From Janthinobacterium sp. SUN073 (lineage in GTDB: Bacteria > Pseudomonadota > Gammaproteobacteria > Burkholderiales > Burkholderiaceae_D): 64,000 bases of DNA. The stretch is from positions 62,001 through 126,000 of the forward strand of contig NZ_JAPUBT010000009.1 of assembly GCF_030397665.1 (NCBI RefSeq), in the 5' to 3' direction. A program made the position numbers and the translations under genes. Below are positions 10,104-20,297 of the stretch, piece by piece. The notes under the pieces were generated by a model. That model was given only the letters and a program-made list of their open reading frames with translations, was not told the origin of the DNA and made no database searches. Within the stretch, counting starts at the first letter, position 1, and each line of letters begins with the position of its first letter.

Positions 10104-10448
10104 ATGGAATACCTGATCCTGATCTACGCCGATGAATCCCGCTATGAAACCATGCCGGAAGGAAAGATGGCCAGCCTGATGGCCGACTTTGCCAGCTATA
10201 CGCAGGCACTGGAAGCGGCTGGCGTGCTGCGCGGTGGGGCCGAGCTGGCGCCCGTGCGCAGCGCCACCTGCGTGCGTGTGCGCAATGGCAAGCCCGTCAT
10301 CACGGATGGGCCGTTCGCGGAAACCAAGGAGCAGCTGGGCGGATATTACCTGCTGGACTGCGCCAACCTGGACGAGGCGCTGGCCTGGGCCGGGCGTTGT
10401 CCGGCAGCCTCGCTGGGCACCATCGAAGTGCGGCCCGTCACGGCCTGA
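10104..10448 (+). CDS. YciI/DGPF-domain protein
   Basis: A 114-residue DGPF (YCII-related) domain protein. The diagnostic DGPFAETKEQLGGYYLLD lies near residues 73-90. Proteins of this type are genetically paired with ECF42 sigma factors, which fits the sigma gene starting two bases after this stop. The biochemical role of the DGPF partner is not known. The ATG at 10104 has GGAGAAGAG upstream. The pair is inserted between DUF971 and ubiE and follows a terminator, so it has its own expression unit. Confidence 0.88.
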   Translation: MEYLILIYADESRYETMPEGKMASLMADFASYTQALEAAGVLRGGAELAPVRSATCVRVRNGKPVITDGPFAETKEQLGGYYLLDCANLDEALAWAGRCPAASLGTIEVRPVTA

Positions 10449-10450
10449 GC

Positions 10451-11695
10451 ATGGCCGGCGACGCCCTGTCGGCCGTCGAACACGTGTTTCGCCAGGAAAA
10501 GGGCAGGGTGCTGGCCGGCCTGATGCGGCGCTTTGGCGACCTGGGCCTGGCGGAAGACGTGTTGCAGGAAGCGTGCCGCAAGGCACTGGAACTGTGGCCG
10601 CGCACGGGCATCCCCGATCAGCCCGCCGCCTGGCTCAGTGCCGTGGCCCGTAATGCAGGCCTCGATCAGGTGCGCCGCGCGGGCAAGAGCATCATCATGG
10701 ATGCCGAGCTCATCCTGTCGAGTCTGCCGGCATCCGCGATGGAAGAGCCACAAGCCATCGAGTATGATCGGCTGCGCCTGCTGTTCATCTGCTGCCATCC
10801 CGCGCTGGCACCCGAGGCGCAGGTGGCGCTGGCCCTGCGCACCCTGTGTGGCCTATCCACGGCCGAGATCGCGCGCGCCTTTGGCGTGGCGGAAGCGGCC
10901 CTGTCGCAACGGCTATTGCGCGCCAAACGCAAGATCGCTGAAGCGCGCATCCCCTTCGAGTTGCCGCCAGCGCAAGACTTGCCGCCACGGCTGGCGCAAG
11001 TGTTGCACGTGATTTACCTGGTGTTCAGCGAAGGCTATTGCGCCAGCGGCGGCGATGTTTTGCTGCGCGCGGACCTGTGCGCGGAAGCGCTGCGGCTGGG
11101 GCGGCTGCTCGACAGCCTGCAACCGGACCAGCCGGAAGTGCAAGGTTTGTTGGCTTTGATGCTGCTGCAGGCGTCGCGCGGCCCGGCCCGCCTGTCGCCC
11201 GAGGGGTATTTGTTGACACTGGAAGAACAGGACCGGCGCCTGTGGCAGGGGGACTTGATTGCCGAGGGACTGGCGCTGCTGGAACTTGCCTTGCCGGCGC
11301 GCGCGCCGGGACCATACCAGCTGCAGGCAGCGATTGCCGCCTTGCACGCCCAAGCGCCCACGGCCAGCCAGACGGACTGGCGCCAGATCCACGTCCTGTA
11401 CGGCGCCTTGCTGCGGCACAAGCCGGAACCCTTGATCCTGCTCAATGCCGTGATCGCTTGCGCCATGGCGCATGGCGCCGCACACGGCCTGGTGTGGCTG
11501 GAGCGGCTGGAAACCGTGCCCAGCCTTGCCAACTCGCATTATCTGCATGCGGCCCGGGCCGACTTGCTGCGCCGCCAGGGCGACCGTGCGGGTGCTCTCG
11601 CGGCGTATGCGCAGGCGGCACTGCTTGCTTCAAATACAGTGGAAAGGCAATACCTTCTCCGGCGTCAGGGGGAAATGCGCCTGCCGCTTGTATAA
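10451..11695 (+). CDS. ECF sigma factor with long C-terminal extension (ECF42-like)
   Basis: A 414-residue RNA polymerase sigma-70 family protein. Region 2 has [18 protein letters not shown] and [11 protein letters not shown] (about 35-80), and region 4 has [20 protein letters not shown] (about 135-155). The remaining 230 residues form an alpha-helical, TPR-like extension ([20 protein letters not shown] near the end). No anti-sigma gene is adjacent; the extension is thought to replace that control in ECF42-type factors. Only two bases separate it from the DGPF gene. The assignment to group ECF42 rests on context and architecture. Confidence 0.88.
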   Translation: MAGDALSAVEHVFRQEKGRVLAGLMRRFGDLGLAEDVLQEACRKALELWPRTGIPDQPAAWLSAVARNAGLDQVRRAGKSIIMDAELILSSLPASAMEEPQAIEYDRLRLLFICCHPALAPEAQVALALRTLCGLSTAEIARAFGVAEAALSQRLLRAKRKIAEARIPFELPPAQDLPPRLAQVLHVIYLVFSEGYCASGGDVLLRADLCAEALRLGRLLDSLQPDQPEVQGLLALMLLQASRGPARLSPEGYLLTLEEQDRRLWQGDLIAEGLALLELALPARAPGPYQLQAAIAALHAQAPTASQTDWRQIHVLYGALLRHKPEPLILLNAVIACAMAHGAAHGLVWLERLETVPSLANSHYLHAARADLLRRQGDRAGALAAYAQAALLASNTVERQYLLRRQGEMRLPLV

Positions 11696-11724
11696 TGCGT
11701 GCAAGTTCAAACAGACTGCCTACC

Positions 11725-12459
11725 ATGACCAATACGACCCATTTCGGATACAAAACAGTTGCAGAAGACGACAAAGTGCGCGAAGTCGCCAAGGTGTTCC
11801 ATTCCGTCGCTGCCAAATATGACGTGATGAACGACTTGATGTCGGGCGGGCTGCACCGTCTGTGGAAGACGTTCACCATTGCCAACGCGGGCGTGCGCCC
11901 CGGCTTCAAGGTGCTCGACATCGCCGGCGGCACGGGCGACCTGTCGAAGGCGTTTGCCAGGCAGGCGGGCCCCACGGGCGAAGTCTGGTTGACCGATATC
12001 AATGAATCGATGTTACGCGTGGGCCGCGACCGCCTCTTGAATCGCGGCTTGCTCACCCCCACCTTGTTGTGTGACGCGGAAAAACTGCCGTTTCCCGACA
12101 ATTATTTTGACCGTGTCAGCGTGGCCTTTGGCCTGCGCAACATGACGCACAAGGATGTGGCGCTGGCCGAAATGCGCCGCGTGCTGAAGCCGGGCGGCAA
12201 GCTGCTGGTGCTGGAGTTTTCCAAGGTGGCAGCACCGCTGCAAAAGCCGTATGACCTGTATTCGTTTTCGGTCTTGCCGTGGTTCGGACAGAAAATCGCC
12301 GGCGACGCGGAAAGCTATCGCTACCTGGCAGAATCGATCCGCATGCACCCGGACCAGGAAACGCTGAAGACCATGATGGAAACGGCGGGCCTGGAGCGCG
12401 TGCAGTACTACAATTTGACGGCAGGCATTGCCGCTTTGCATACCGGCATCAAGATGTAA
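11725..12459 (+). CDS. ubiE: Bifunctional demethylmenaquinone/2-methoxy-6-polyprenyl-benzoquinol methylase
   Basis: SAM-dependent C-methyltransferase of ubiquinone (and, where present, menaquinone) synthesis, 244 residues. UbiE signatures are visible: [17 protein letters not shown] near 35, SAM motif [12 protein letters not shown] near 66, and [15 protein letters not shown] near 130. The start is the ATG at 11725. A TATAAT at 11691-11696 overlaps the end of the sigma gene and could give ubiE its own promoter. Downstream are the Tim44-like gene and then ubiJ-ubiB, preserving the ubiE-ubiJ-ubiB order with one gene inserted. Confidence 0.97.
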   Translation: MTNTTHFGYKTVAEDDKVREVAKVFHSVAAKYDVMNDLMSGGLHRLWKTFTIANAGVRPGFKVLDIAGGTGDLSKAFARQAGPTGEVWLTDINESMLRVGRDRLLNRGLLTPTLLCDAEKLPFPDNYFDRVSVAFGLRNMTHKDVALAEMRRVLKPGGKLLVLEFSKVAAPLQKPYDLYSFSVLPWFGQKIAGDAESYRYLAESIRMHPDQETLKTMMETAGLERVQYYNLTAGIAALHTGIKM

Positions 12460-12490
12460 TGCATCAATGTTGGTGATTTTAGGAGATGGA

Positions 12491-13435
12491 ATGAAATTGA
12501 AGAAATTTATGGTCGGCATGATGTTGGCCGCGACCACGGTATCCATGCTGGGTGAGGCGCTGGCCCGTCCGATGGGCGGTGGCCGTTCGTTTGGCCGCCA
12601 ATCGCAAAACGTGGGCCGTCAGGCGCCCGCACCGGCGCCAACCCCGGCACCGGCTGCCGCACCACGCCAGGCGCAACCTGCGCCAGCTCCCGCGCCGGCA
12701 CCTGCCGCCAAGGCACCGAGCCGCTGGAAGGGCTTGCTGGGCGGCGCCTTGCTGGGCCTGGGCCTGGGCGCGCTGCTGTCGCATTTCGGCCTGGGCGGCG
12801 CCCTGGCCAGCATGATCAGTACCCTGCTGATGGTGGCCTTGCTGGCCGGCGTGGCCTACTTCATCTACCGCATGGTGCGCGGCAAGCGCGACAGCAATGC
12901 CAACTCGGGCAATGCGCCGTTCGCCGGCTTCGGCAACCAGCCTGCACCGGCAGGCAACGTGCCTGACATCGGTTCGCGCATTCCGCCGCTGCCGCCGCTG
13001 CAGCCCGTCTCGTCCGGTGTCGGCCTGGATAAGCCAGCAGAGGTTGCCGCGCCATGGGGCGTGCCAGGCGACTTCGACAAGGAAGCCTTCCTGCGTCACG
13101 CGAAAAGCAATTTCATTCGCCTGCAAGCGGCCTGGGACAAGGCCGACGTCAACGATATCCGTGAATTCACGTCGCCGGAAGTGTATGGGGAACTGCGCAT
13201 GCAAATCCAGGAACGGGGCGCGCAGCCAGACTTTACCGATGTCGTCACCATCGATGCCGAACTGCTGGGCATCGAGACGAGCGTCAACGACTACCTGGCC
13301 AGCGTGAAGTTTACGGGCCTGATCCGTTCGGCGCCGGGCGCGGCAGCCGAGCCGTTCGCGGAAGTGTGGAATATGTCGAAACCCGTCAGTGGCAACAGCG
13401 GCTGGGTCCTGGCAGGCATCCAGCAATTGAATTAA
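12491..13435 (+). CDS. Tim44-like domain membrane protein
   Basis: A 314-residue protein of the Tim44-like family. It has an N-terminal signal-like segment (1-25), a low-complexity Pro/Ala spacer (about 45-75), a Gly/Leu-rich hydrophobic region with one or two membrane spans (about 80-140), and a C-terminal Tim44-like domain (from about 205, FDKEAFLRHAKSNFIRLQAA). ATG 12491 has AGGAGA eight bases upstream. It sits between ubiE and ubiJ, a common betaproteobacterial position. Its bacterial role is unknown; a membrane-associated scaffold is plausible. Confidence 0.88.
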   Translation: MKLKKFMVGMMLAATTVSMLGEALARPMGGGRSFGRQSQNVGRQAPAPAPTPAPAAAPRQAQPAPAPAPAPAAKAPSRWKGLLGGALLGLGLGALLSHFGLGGALASMISTLLMVALLAGVAYFIYRMVRGKRDSNANSGNAPFAGFGNQPAPAGNVPDIGSRIPPLPPLQPVSSGVGLDKPAEVAAPWGVPGDFDKEAFLRHAKSNFIRLQAAWDKADVNDIREFTSPEVYGELRMQIQERGAQPDFTDVVTIDAELLGIETSVNDYLASVKFTGLIRSAPGAAAEPFAEVWNMSKPVSGNSGWVLAGIQQLN

Positions 13436-13520
13436 TTGTCAAAACTTGCTGAATAATGGCTTAAGTTCATGCGCAATGCATGATGCTTGACAGATATTTC
13501 CCGCTGAACTGGTAAGATCG

Positions 13521-13558
13521 AAACCGCCCACGTTGTTTTACGGGCGGTTTTTTCTTTT
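13521..13558 (+). terminator. Intrinsic terminator after the Tim44-like gene
   Basis: Stem AAACCGCCC/GGGCGGTTT with a loop of about 12 bases, followed by a T-rich tail. It separates ubiE-Tim44 from ubiJ-ubiB. Confidence 0.8.
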
Positions 13559-13587
13559 TAGGGGCGCGCGCGGCGCGCAGTATATAG

Positions 13588-14226
13588 ATGGCACCACTTT
13601 CCGATCTCTCCCTGATGACGCCCGTCATCGCGACCATCAACCATTTGCTGGCGCAAGAGCCGTGGGCGCGCCAGCAGTTGGCCGTGCACGCCGGCAAGCT
13701 GGCCTGCATCGACACGGGCGCCGTAGCCTTGCGCCTGCGCGTCGACAGCGCCGGCATGCTGGAGGCGGCGCCGGCCGATATGCCGGCCAACGTCACCATC
13801 CGCGTCAAATTGTCCGATGTGCCTCTGATCCTGCAAAACCGCGAGCGGGCGTTTTCGTATGTAAAAATCGAAGGCGATGCCGAGTTTGCCAATGCTATTT
13901 CGCAATTGAGCAAGGGGTTGCGCTGGGAAGCCGAGCACGACCTGGAAAAAGTAGTCGGCCCCATGCTGGCTACGCGCCTTGTTTCGGGCGCCAAGGATGT
14001 CGTCGCTTTTGTGCGTACGGGCCAGCAAAAGCTGGCGGAAAACGTGGCCGAATATTTTCTCGACGAACAGCCGATGCTGATCCGTCCTGCCACCTTGCAA
14101 GAGTATTCCTCTGGCGTGACGCGCGTGCGCGATGATGTCGAACGCCTGGCCAAGCGCCTTGCCCGGCTGGAAAAGGCGGCCGCCGCCGTCCAGCCGCAGT
14201 CCTCTTCACCGGATTTGTCTACATGA
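13588..14226 (+). CDS. ubiJ: Ubiquinone biosynthesis accessory factor (SCP2 domain)
   Basis: A 212-residue SCP2-type lipid-binding protein that in E. coli helps the aerobic ubiquinone-synthesis complex hold its hydrophobic intermediates. The SCP2 core occupies about 20-110 ([39 protein letters not shown]), followed by a helical C-terminal part ending in a coiled-coil-like [20 protein letters not shown]. The stop overlaps the ubiB start (ATGA, 14223-14226), so the two are translationally coupled. The ribosome binding site of the chosen ATG is weak; a second Met nine codons on is possible. Confidence 0.9.
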   Translation: MAPLSDLSLMTPVIATINHLLAQEPWARQQLAVHAGKLACIDTGAVALRLRVDSAGMLEAAPADMPANVTIRVKLSDVPLILQNRERAFSYVKIEGDAEFANAISQLSKGLRWEAEHDLEKVVGPMLATRLVSGAKDVVAFVRTGQQKLAENVAEYFLDEQPMLIRPATLQEYSSGVTRVRDDVERLAKRLARLEKAAAAVQPQSSSPDLST

Positions 14227-15794
14227 TATTGAAATTCCTGCGCCTGTTTAAAATCATCCGTGTTTCCATCAAGTACGGTCTGGATGAGATAGCGATTTCT
14301 GGTCTGCAAGTTCCCCGCACCGCCAAATTGATCGACACCCTGATATTCTGGCGCGACCTGTCGTCGCCACGGGGCATGCGCCTGCGCCTGGCGCTGGAAG
14401 AGCTGGGTCCGATTTTCGTGAAATTCGGCCAGGTGCTGTCGACCCGGCGCGATCTGATGCCCCTCGACATCGCCGAAGAACTGGCGCGCCTGCAGGACCG
14501 GGTGCCGCCGTTCGATTCCGACCTGGCCGTGGCGCAGATCGTCAAGTCCTTGGGCGCGCACCCGGATCAACTGTTTGCCAGCTTCGAGCGCGAGCCGGTG
14601 GCGTCCGCCTCGATTGCCCAGGTGCACTTCGCTACCCTGAAAGATGGCCGCGAAGTGGCCGTGAAGGTCTTGCGTCCAGGCATGAAAAAGCTGATCGACG
14701 AAGACGTGGCCCTGATGCACATCGCGGCCGACTGGACCAACCGCCTGTGGGCCGACAGCAAGCGCCTGAAGCCCAAGGAAGTGGTAGGCGAGTTCGACAA
14801 ATACCTGCACGACGAGCTGGACCTGATGCGCGAGGCGGCCAACGCCAGCCAGCTGCGGCGTAACTTTGCCAACTCGGACTTGCTGCTGGTGCCGGAAATG
14901 CACTGGGATTATTGCTCCAGCAGCGTCATCGTCATGGAACGCATGGTCGGCATTCCCGTGTCGCAGACCGACCGCCTGGTGGCGGCCGGCGTGGATTTGC
15001 GTAAACTCTCCAGCGATGGCGTGGAGATTTTCTTCACGCAAGTGTTCCGCGACGGCTTTTTCCATGCGGACATGCATCCGGGGAATATTCTCGTGTCGAT
15101 CGCGCCCGAATCGTTCGGCCGCTACATCGCGCTGGACTTCGGCATCGTGGGCACGTTGAACGATTACGACAAGGATTATCTGTCGCAAAACTTCCTCGCC
15201 TTCTTCCGCCGCGACTACAAGCGCGTGGCCGAGGCGCACATCGAATCGGGCTGGGCGCCGAAAGACACGCGTGTCGATGAACTGGAAGCGGCCGTGCGCG
15301 CCTGCTGCGAACCGATCTTCGACCGTCCGCTGAAAGATATTTCTTTTGGGCAAGTTCTGCTGCGGCTGTTCCAGACCTCGCGCCGCTTCAACGTGGAAGT
15401 GCAGCCGCAGCTGGTGCTGCTGCAAAAGACCCTGCTCAATATCGAAGGCCTGGGCCGCCAGCTGGATCCGGAACTGGATCTGTGGCAAACGGCCAAGCCC
15501 TACCTGGAAAAATGGATGAGCAACCAGGTGGGGCCGCAAGGCTTCATGGAACGCCTGCGCGCCGAGGCACCCCGTTATGCGCACATCTTCCCGCAACTGC
15601 CGCGCTTGCTGCATCAGGCCTTGACGGTGCATGGCGAACCGCGTGAAAACGATATGGAATTGATGAAAACCTTGCTGGCAGAGCAACGCCAGACGAACCG
15701 CTTGCTGAGCTTTATCGTGTACTTCGTGGGCGCCTTCGCGCTCGGCGCGCTGGGCTTGCAAGTGTTCATGCGCTGGCATCAATTGCCGTTTTAA
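14223..15794 (+). CDS. ubiB: Ubiquinone biosynthesis regulatory protein kinase UbiB
   Basis: An atypical ABC1/ADCK-family kinase-like ATPase required for ubiquinone synthesis, 523 residues. Visible are the family KxGQ motif ([14 protein letters not shown] near 62), the Ala-rich loop [10 protein letters not shown] near 125, the kinase lysine in VAVKVLRPG, the catalytic-loop [11 protein letters not shown] near 280, and the DFG in [12 protein letters not shown]-terminal hydrophobic segment (about 495-515) anchors it to the inner membrane. It overlaps ubiJ by four bases. Confidence 0.96.
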   Translation: MILKFLRLFKIIRVSIKYGLDEIAISGLQVPRTAKLIDTLIFWRDLSSPRGMRLRLALEELGPIFVKFGQVLSTRRDLMPLDIAEELARLQDRVPPFDSDLAVAQIVKSLGAHPDQLFASFEREPVASASIAQVHFATLKDGREVAVKVLRPGMKKLIDEDVALMHIAADWTNRLWADSKRLKPKEVVGEFDKYLHDELDLMREAANASQLRRNFANSDLLLVPEMHWDYCSSSVIVMERMVGIPVSQTDRLVAAGVDLRKLSSDGVEIFFTQVFRDGFFHADMHPGNILVSIAPESFGRYIALDFGIVGTLNDYDKDYLSQNFLAFFRRDYKRVAEAHIESGWAPKDTRVDELEAAVRACCEPIFDRPLKDISFGQVLLRLFQTSRRFNVEVQPQLVLLQKTLLNIEGLGRQLDPELDLWQTAKPYLEKWMSNQVGPQGFMERLRAEAPRYAHIFPQLPRLLHQALTVHGEPRENDMELMKTLLAEQRQTNRLLSFIVYFVGAFALGALGLQVFMRWHQLPF

Positions 15795-15812
15795 AGGCTA
15801 AGGACGTAAGTG

Positions 15813-16415
15813 ATGGCTGACTTTCAAACCCGCGACCCGCTCTCGCCCGCCTTCTGGGACGAGCGTTTCGAGAAGCAATTTACACCCTGGGACCAGGGCG
15901 GCGTGCCCACGCGTTTGCGCCGCTTCGTTGCCGGCAGTCCGGCGCCCCTGCGCTGCCTGATTCCCGGCTGCGGCTCCGCGTATGAACTGGTTTTCATGCT
16001 CGATCACGGCTGGGATGCCACGGCCATCGACTTTTCGCCGGCCGCCGTGGCCGCCGCGCGCGCCGTCGTCGGCGAACGGGCAGGGCAGGTGGTGCAAGCC
16101 GATTTCTTCACCTGGCAGCCAGCAGCACCGCTGGATCTGATCTATGAAAGGGCGTTTCTGTGCGCCATGCCGCGCGCCATGTGGCCGCAAGTGGCGGCGC
16201 GCTGGGCGCAGCTGCTGGCGCCGGGCGCCATGCTGGCCGGCTACTTTTTCTTTGACGACAATGCCAAGGGGCCGCCGTTCGGTATGTCGCGAGAGACACT
16301 GCAGGCCTTGCTGGCGCCGCATTTCGACTGCCTGGCCGATGAGGCCGTGGACGATTCCATCGCCGTCTTTGCCGGCAAGGAACGCTGGATGAGCTGGCGC
16401 CGCCGGGCGGACTGA
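15813..16415 (+). CDS. TPMT-family SAM-dependent methyltransferase
   Basis: A 200-residue class I methyltransferase resembling the thiopurine S-methyltransferase family. The SAM motif I region is CLIPGCGSAYELVFM near 50, with the acidic residue in TAIDFSPAAV near 70 and the family-like FWDERFEKQFTPWDQGG at the N-terminus. The ATG at 15813 follows ubiB by 18 bases with a GGACG upstream, so it is probably in the ubiJ-ubiB operon. Its substrate is unknown; a link to quinone synthesis is suggested only by position. Confidence 0.82.
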   Translation: MADFQTRDPLSPAFWDERFEKQFTPWDQGGVPTRLRRFVAGSPAPLRCLIPGCGSAYELVFMLDHGWDATAIDFSPAAVAAARAVVGERAGQVVQADFFTWQPAAPLDLIYERAFLCAMPRAMWPQVAARWAQLLAPGAMLAGYFFFDDNAKGPPFGMSRETLQALLAPHFDCLADEAVDDSIAVFAGKERWMSWRRRAD

Positions 16416-16505
16416 GGCGGCAACGGTCGCGGCCGGGCATTTTCCGCTGGGAATGGCGGAAAAGCTTTATAATTCAGGGTTTTTGATGATTTTCTCGGAG
16501 TAGAG

Positions 16506-16814
16506 ATGCCGATTTATGCTTACCGTTGTGACGAGTGTGGTTTTGCCAAGGACGTCTTGCAAAAGATCTCCGATCCAGTACTGACGGTGTGCCTGTCGTG
16601 CGGCAAGCCCAGTTTCAAGAAACAATTGACGGCCGCCGGTTTCCAATTGAAGGGCACCGGCTGGTACGCGACCGATTTCCGCGGCGGCACGGCGCCCACC
16701 ACGGCCATTCCGACGGGTCCGGCCGATGGCGCCAAGCCCGCCCCAGCCGCCGAGAGCACGCCTGCCGCGGCAGCTGCGTCCGCCCCGGCTGCCGCTGCGC
16801 CGAAAGCGGACTGA
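16506..16814 (+). CDS. FmdB-type zinc ribbon protein
   Basis: A 102-residue FmdB-family regulatory-type protein. The N-terminal zinc ribbon has two CxxC pairs (YRCDECGF and VCLSCGKP), followed by a conserved GTGWYATDFRGG near 60 and an Ala/Pro-rich tail. A TATAAT lies upstream at 16468-16473, preceded by a TTTTCCGC/GCGGAAAA hairpin. It heads fmdB-DUF502-aspS, a gene order recurrent in betaproteobacteria. The molecular function is unknown. Confidence 0.9.
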   Translation: MPIYAYRCDECGFAKDVLQKISDPVLTVCLSCGKPSFKKQLTAAGFQLKGTGWYATDFRGGTAPTTAIPTGPADGAKPAPAAESTPAAAAASAPAAAAPKAD

Positions 16815-16853
16815 GAGCGCGCCGCGCCGATACGTTCCATTACCGAGAAACCG

Positions 16854-17495
16854 ATGCGTAAATACTTTATTACCGGATTACTGATTTTGGTACCCCTGGC
16901 CATTACGGCCTGGGTCTTGAATCTGGTGATCAGCACGATGGACCAGTCGCTGTTGCTGGTGCCCGGCAGTACGAAGCCCAGCGTCTGGTTCGGCCACCAG
17001 CTTCCCGCGCTGAGCACCATTCCCGGCCTGGGCACGGTATTGACGGTATTGATCGTGTTCTTCACGGGCTTGCTGACGAATAACCTGGTCGGCAATTACG
17101 TGGTGAAATTGTGGGAAAAATTGCTGCAACGCATACCCATCGTCAATTCCCTGTATTCCAGCGTCAAGCAAGTGTCCGATACCCTGTTTTCCCCGTCGGG
17201 CAATGCCTTCCGCAAGGCCGTGCTGGTGCCGTATCCGCACCAGAATTCCTGGACCATCGCTTTCCTGACCGGCGTGCCGGGCGGCGATGCGGCAAACCAC
17301 CTGGTGGGCGACTATGTCAGCGTGTACGTGCCGACGACGCCGAATCCGACATCGGGCTTTTTCCTGATGATGAAACGCAGCGATGTCGTCGAACTCGACA
17401 TGAGCGTCGATGCGGCGCTCAAATATATCGTCTCGATGGGCGTGGTAGCGCCTGCGGAAGTTGTTGCTGTACCGGCCCCGGCAGCCAAAGAATAA
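16854..17495 (+). CDS. DUF502 family membrane protein
   Basis: A 213-residue inner membrane protein with two N-terminal transmembrane segments (about 5-25 and 60-85, VLTVLIVFFTGLLTNNLVGN), followed by a soluble domain with RIPIVNSLYSSVKQVSDTL and the conserved VYVPTTPNPTSGFFLM, typical of DUF502 (COG2928). Homologues are widespread but uncharacterised. It lies 39 bases after fmdB and 63 before aspS, probably in one transcript. Confidence 0.9.
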   Translation: MRKYFITGLLILVPLAITAWVLNLVISTMDQSLLLVPGSTKPSVWFGHQLPALSTIPGLGTVLTVLIVFFTGLLTNNLVGNYVVKLWEKLLQRIPIVNSLYSSVKQVSDTLFSPSGNAFRKAVLVPYPHQNSWTIAFLTGVPGGDAANHLVGDYVSVYVPTTPNPTSGFFLMMKRSDVVELDMSVDAALKYIVSMGVVAPAEVVAVPAPAAKE

Positions 17496-17558
17496 AGGCA
17501 GGCGTCCCACGCGGGACGTGGCCGGATTGAACACTCACTAACCTGAACTGAGAATTTT

Positions 17559-19361
17559 ATGTCTATGCGTACTGAATACTGCGGCCTCGTCACCGAAGCC
17601 ATGCTGGGACAAACCGTCAGCCTGTGCGGCTGGGTACATCGCCGCCGCGACCACGGCAGCCTGATTTTCATCGACTTGCGCGACCGTGAAGGCCTGGTGC
17701 AGATCGTCTGTAACCCGGAACAAGCGGAGATGTTCAAGGTCGCCGAAGCCGTGCGCAATGAATTCTGCCTGCGCGTGACGGGCGTCGTGACCAGCCGTAT
17801 CGATGGCACCATCAACAACAACCTGAAATCGGGCAAGATCGAAGTAGTCTGCTCGGAACTGGAAGTGCTGAACCCGTCCGTGCCCGTGCCGTTCCAGCTC
17901 GATGACGACAACCTGTCGGAAACGACGCGTCTGACGCACCGCGTGCTGGACCTGCGCCGCCCGCAAATGCAGAACAACCTGCGCCTGCGCTACAAGGTGA
18001 CGATGGAAGTGCGCAAGTACCTCGACGCGCTGGGCTTCATCGACATCGAAACACCGATGCTGACCAAGTCCACGCCAGAAGGCGCGCGCGACTACCTGGT
18101 GCCGTCGCGCGTGAACGCGGGCAGCTTCTTCGCCTTGCCGCAATCGCCACAGTTGTTCAAGCAACTGTTGATGGTCGCTAACTTCGACCGTTACTACCAG
18201 ATCACCAAGTGCTTCCGCGACGAAGACTTGCGCGCTGACCGCCAGCCTGAATTCACGCAGATCGATTGCGAAACCTCGTTCCTGACGGAACAGGAAATCC
18301 GCGACCTGTTCGAAGACATGATCCGCGTCGTCTTCAAGAACACCCTGAACATCGACTTGCCGAACCCGTTCCCGGTGATGGATTTCGCCGAAGCGATGGG
18401 CCTGTATGGTTCCGACAAGCCGGACATGCGCGTCAAGCTGGCCTTCACGGACTTGACCGAAATCATGAAAACGGTCGAATTCAAGGTCTTCAACGGCGCC
18501 GCCAACATGAAGGGCGGCCGCGTGGTGGCCCTGCGCGTACCGCAAGGCGGCAGCATGCCCCGTTCGGAAATCGACGCCTACACGCAATTTGTCGCCATCT
18601 ACGGCGCCAAGGGCCTCGCTTACATCAAGGTCAACGAGAAAGCCAAGGGCCCTGAAGGCTTGCAATCGCCGATCGTCAAGTTCCTGCCTGCCGACGTGCT
18701 GGCCACGATTCTCGAGCAGACGGGCGCGCAAGACGGCGACCTGATCTTCTTCGGCGCCGACAAGGCCAAGGTCGTCAATGACGCCATCGGCGCGCTGCGC
18801 GTGAAAATCGGTCACAGCGAATTCGGCAAGAAAGCCGGCCTGTTCGAAGACGTGTGGAAGCCATTGTGGGTGGTCGACTTCCCGATGTTCGAGCACGACG
18901 AAGAAGCGGACCGCTGGACGGCGACCCACCATCCATTCACGGCGCCGAAAGACGGCCATGAAGACATGCTGGAAACCAATCCGGGCGCCTGCATCGCCAA
19001 AGCCTACGACATGGTCTTGAACGGTTGGGAACTGGGTGGCGGTTCGATCCGTATCCACCGCGAAGAAGTGCAAAGCAAGGTCTTCCGTGCGTTGAAAATC
19101 GATGCCGAAGAAGCGCAGCTGAAGTTCGGCTTCCTGCTTGACGCCCTGCAATACGGCGCGCCACCGCATGGCGGCCTGGCATTCGGCCTGGACCGTATCG
19201 TGACCATGATGACGGGTTCCGATTCGATCCGCGACGTGATCGCCTTTCCGAAAACCCAGCGCGCCCAGTGTCTGCTGACACAAGCGCCGTCGGAAGTAGA
19301 CGAGAAGCAACTGCGCGAGCTGCACATCCGTTTGCGCGGCGCCGAGCCAAAAGTAGCGTAA
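17559..19361 (+). CDS. aspS: Aspartyl-tRNA synthetase
   Basis: Class II synthetase charging tRNA-Asp, 600 residues as in other bacterial enzymes. Order: N-terminal OB-fold anticodon-binding domain (about 1-110, [20 protein letters not shown]), catalytic core with motif 2 ([19 protein letters not shown] near 215), the bacterial GAD insertion (about 300-420), and motif 3 ([15 protein letters not shown] near 540). Start ATG 17559; an in-frame ATG two codons later is also possible. Betaproteobacterial enzymes may be non-discriminating and pair with GatCAB; this cannot be decided here. Confidence 0.98.
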   Translation: MSMRTEYCGLVTEAMLGQTVSLCGWVHRRRDHGSLIFIDLRDREGLVQIVCNPEQAEMFKVAEAVRNEFCLRVTGVVTSRIDGTINNNLKSGKIEVVCSELEVLNPSVPVPFQLDDDNLSETTRLTHRVLDLRRPQMQNNLRLRYKVTMEVRKYLDALGFIDIETPMLTKSTPEGARDYLVPSRVNAGSFFALPQSPQLFKQLLMVANFDRYYQITKCFRDEDLRADRQPEFTQIDCETSFLTEQEIRDLFEDMIRVVFKNTLNIDLPNPFPVMDFAEAMGLYGSDKPDMRVKLAFTDLTEIMKTVEFKVFNGAANMKGGRVVALRVPQGGSMPRSEIDAYTQFVAIYGAKGLAYIKVNEKAKGPEGLQSPIVKFLPADVLATILEQTGAQDGDLIFFGADKAKVVNDAIGALRVKIGHSEFGKKAGLFEDVWKPLWVVDFPMFEHDEEADRWTATHHPFTAPKDGHEDMLETNPGACIAKAYDMVLNGWELGGGSIRIHREEVQSKVFRALKIDAEEAQLKFGFLLDALQYGAPPHGGLAFGLDRIVTMMTGSDSIRDVIAFPKTQRAQCLLTQAPSEVDEKQLRELHIRLRGAEPKVA

Positions 19362-19369
19362 TGCGGCAT

Positions 19370-19436
19370 GCGGCCGCTGCGGCGGCCGCTGTTTGATAAT
19401 GCTATGCAAAAAGAGGCGCTGACGAGGCGCCTTTTT
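19370..19436 (+). terminator. Tandem hairpins and intrinsic terminator after aspS
   Basis: First a perfect GCGGCCGC-TGCG-GCGGCCGC hairpin (19370-19389). Then AAAAAG..GCGC/GCGCCTTTTT with a two-base bulge (19408-19436), ending in a T-run ten bases before nudB. The second is a convincing terminator. Confidence 0.8.
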
Positions 19437-19446
19437 CATTGTTGAT

Positions 19447-19911
19447 ATGAACCATAAAATTCCCGTTTCCGTGCTGGTCGTCATTCATACGATTGATCTG
19501 GACGTCTTGCTGATCGAGCGCGCGGGCCAGCCTGGTTTCTGGCAATCGGTGACCGGTTCCGTCGACGCCGTCGATGAGCCGCTGCTGCAGACGGCCGCGC
19601 GCGAATTGTGTGAGGAGACCGGCATCGTTGCCGATGGACACGACATCGTGCTGCGCGACTGGAACTTGTCGAATGTGTACGAGATCTATCCGATCTGGCG
19701 CCACCGCTATGCGCCCGGCGTGACGCGCAACACGGAACACGTGTTCAGCGTGCAAGTGCCGCGCGACACGGTGATTACGCTGAGTCCCCGCGAACACTTG
19801 CAATACGCGTGGCTGCCGTATCTGGCGGCGGCTGACCGCTGTTTCTCGTCGTCCAACGCGGAAGCGATTTTGCAATTGCCGGCCATGACGGGCCTGGCGC
19901 GTCCCACCTGA
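19447..19911 (+). CDS. nudB: Dihydroneopterin triphosphate diphosphatase (Nudix)
   Basis: Nudix hydrolase acting early in folate synthesis, removing pyrophosphate from dihydroneopterin triphosphate. 154 residues. The Nudix box is intact: GSVDAVDEPLLQ then TAARELCEETGI, residues about 35-58. The NudB-like SVLVVIHTIDLDVLLIER N-terminus and the C-terminal EHLQYAWLPYLAA fit the family. It lies right behind aspS, a classic nudB position. A short Shine-Dalgarno is not obvious. Confidence 0.92.
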   Translation: MNHKIPVSVLVVIHTIDLDVLLIERAGQPGFWQSVTGSVDAVDEPLLQTAARELCEETGIVADGHDIVLRDWNLSNVYEIYPIWRHRYAPGVTRNTEHVFSVQVPRDTVITLSPREHLQYAWLPYLAAADRCFSSSNAEAILQLPAMTGLARPT

Positions 19912-19930
19912 TTTCCCTAGAAAGCATTCC

Positions 19931-20224
19931 ATGTTGAACTGGTTACACTTGACTGCGCAGCAAAAACTGCTGGGCACCCTGGGCATCGTTTTCTGCCTGT
20001 GCTTTATCTTCCTGCTGTTCAGCTCCACCGTGCCTGGCCGCACGCCGCCCATCGGTATGCCGCTGATGGCAATTGGCTGGCTGCTGCATCCGGGCGCCTT
20101 TGCCAAGGGCAAGCGCACCGTGGCCTGGCGCGGCGCACCGTTGCTGGTCAAGATCGTCTGGGCGGCCGGCATTACCGCGCTGCTCGTCAGCGTGACGGCG
20201 GGCGTGGGACGCATGCTGGCGTGA
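19931..20224 (+). CDS. Small membrane protein of unknown function
   Basis: A 97-residue protein with two hydrophobic segments (about 12-32, LLGTLGIVFCLCFIFLLF, and 75-92, IVWAAGITALLVSV). Between them is a Pro/Gly-rich loop (PGRTPPIGMP) and a basic patch (KGKRTVAWRG). I do not recognise a family. Codon use resembles the neighbours. It lies 19 bases after nudB and could be cotranscribed. Confidence 0.7.
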   Translation: MLNWLHLTAQQKLLGTLGIVFCLCFIFLLFSSTVPGRTPPIGMPLMAIGWLLHPGAFAKGKRTVAWRGAPLLVKIVWAAGITALLVSVTAGVGRMLA

Positions 20225-20297
20225 TTGTGTGCGTTTAGGTGCGCACGCGCACCTACGCTGGCGCCGCGCGGGGCCTGTCTGGGAGTAGAATCAAGGC

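Noticed and set aside
13487-13518. TTGACA...TAAGAT as a promoter for ubiJ
   Set aside because: The spacer is 20 bases, and a transcript from it would begin inside the terminator hairpin at 13521.
13467-15782. 771-codon open frame on the minus strand
   Set aside because: Antisense to ubiJ and ubiB; composition is that of a shadow frame.
16440-16462. TTTTCCGC/GCGGAAAA hairpin as a terminator after the TPMT-like gene
   Set aside because: No T-run follows; the A-rich arm and the adjacent TATAAT suggest a promoter-associated hairpin instead, so it is only mentioned with fmdB.
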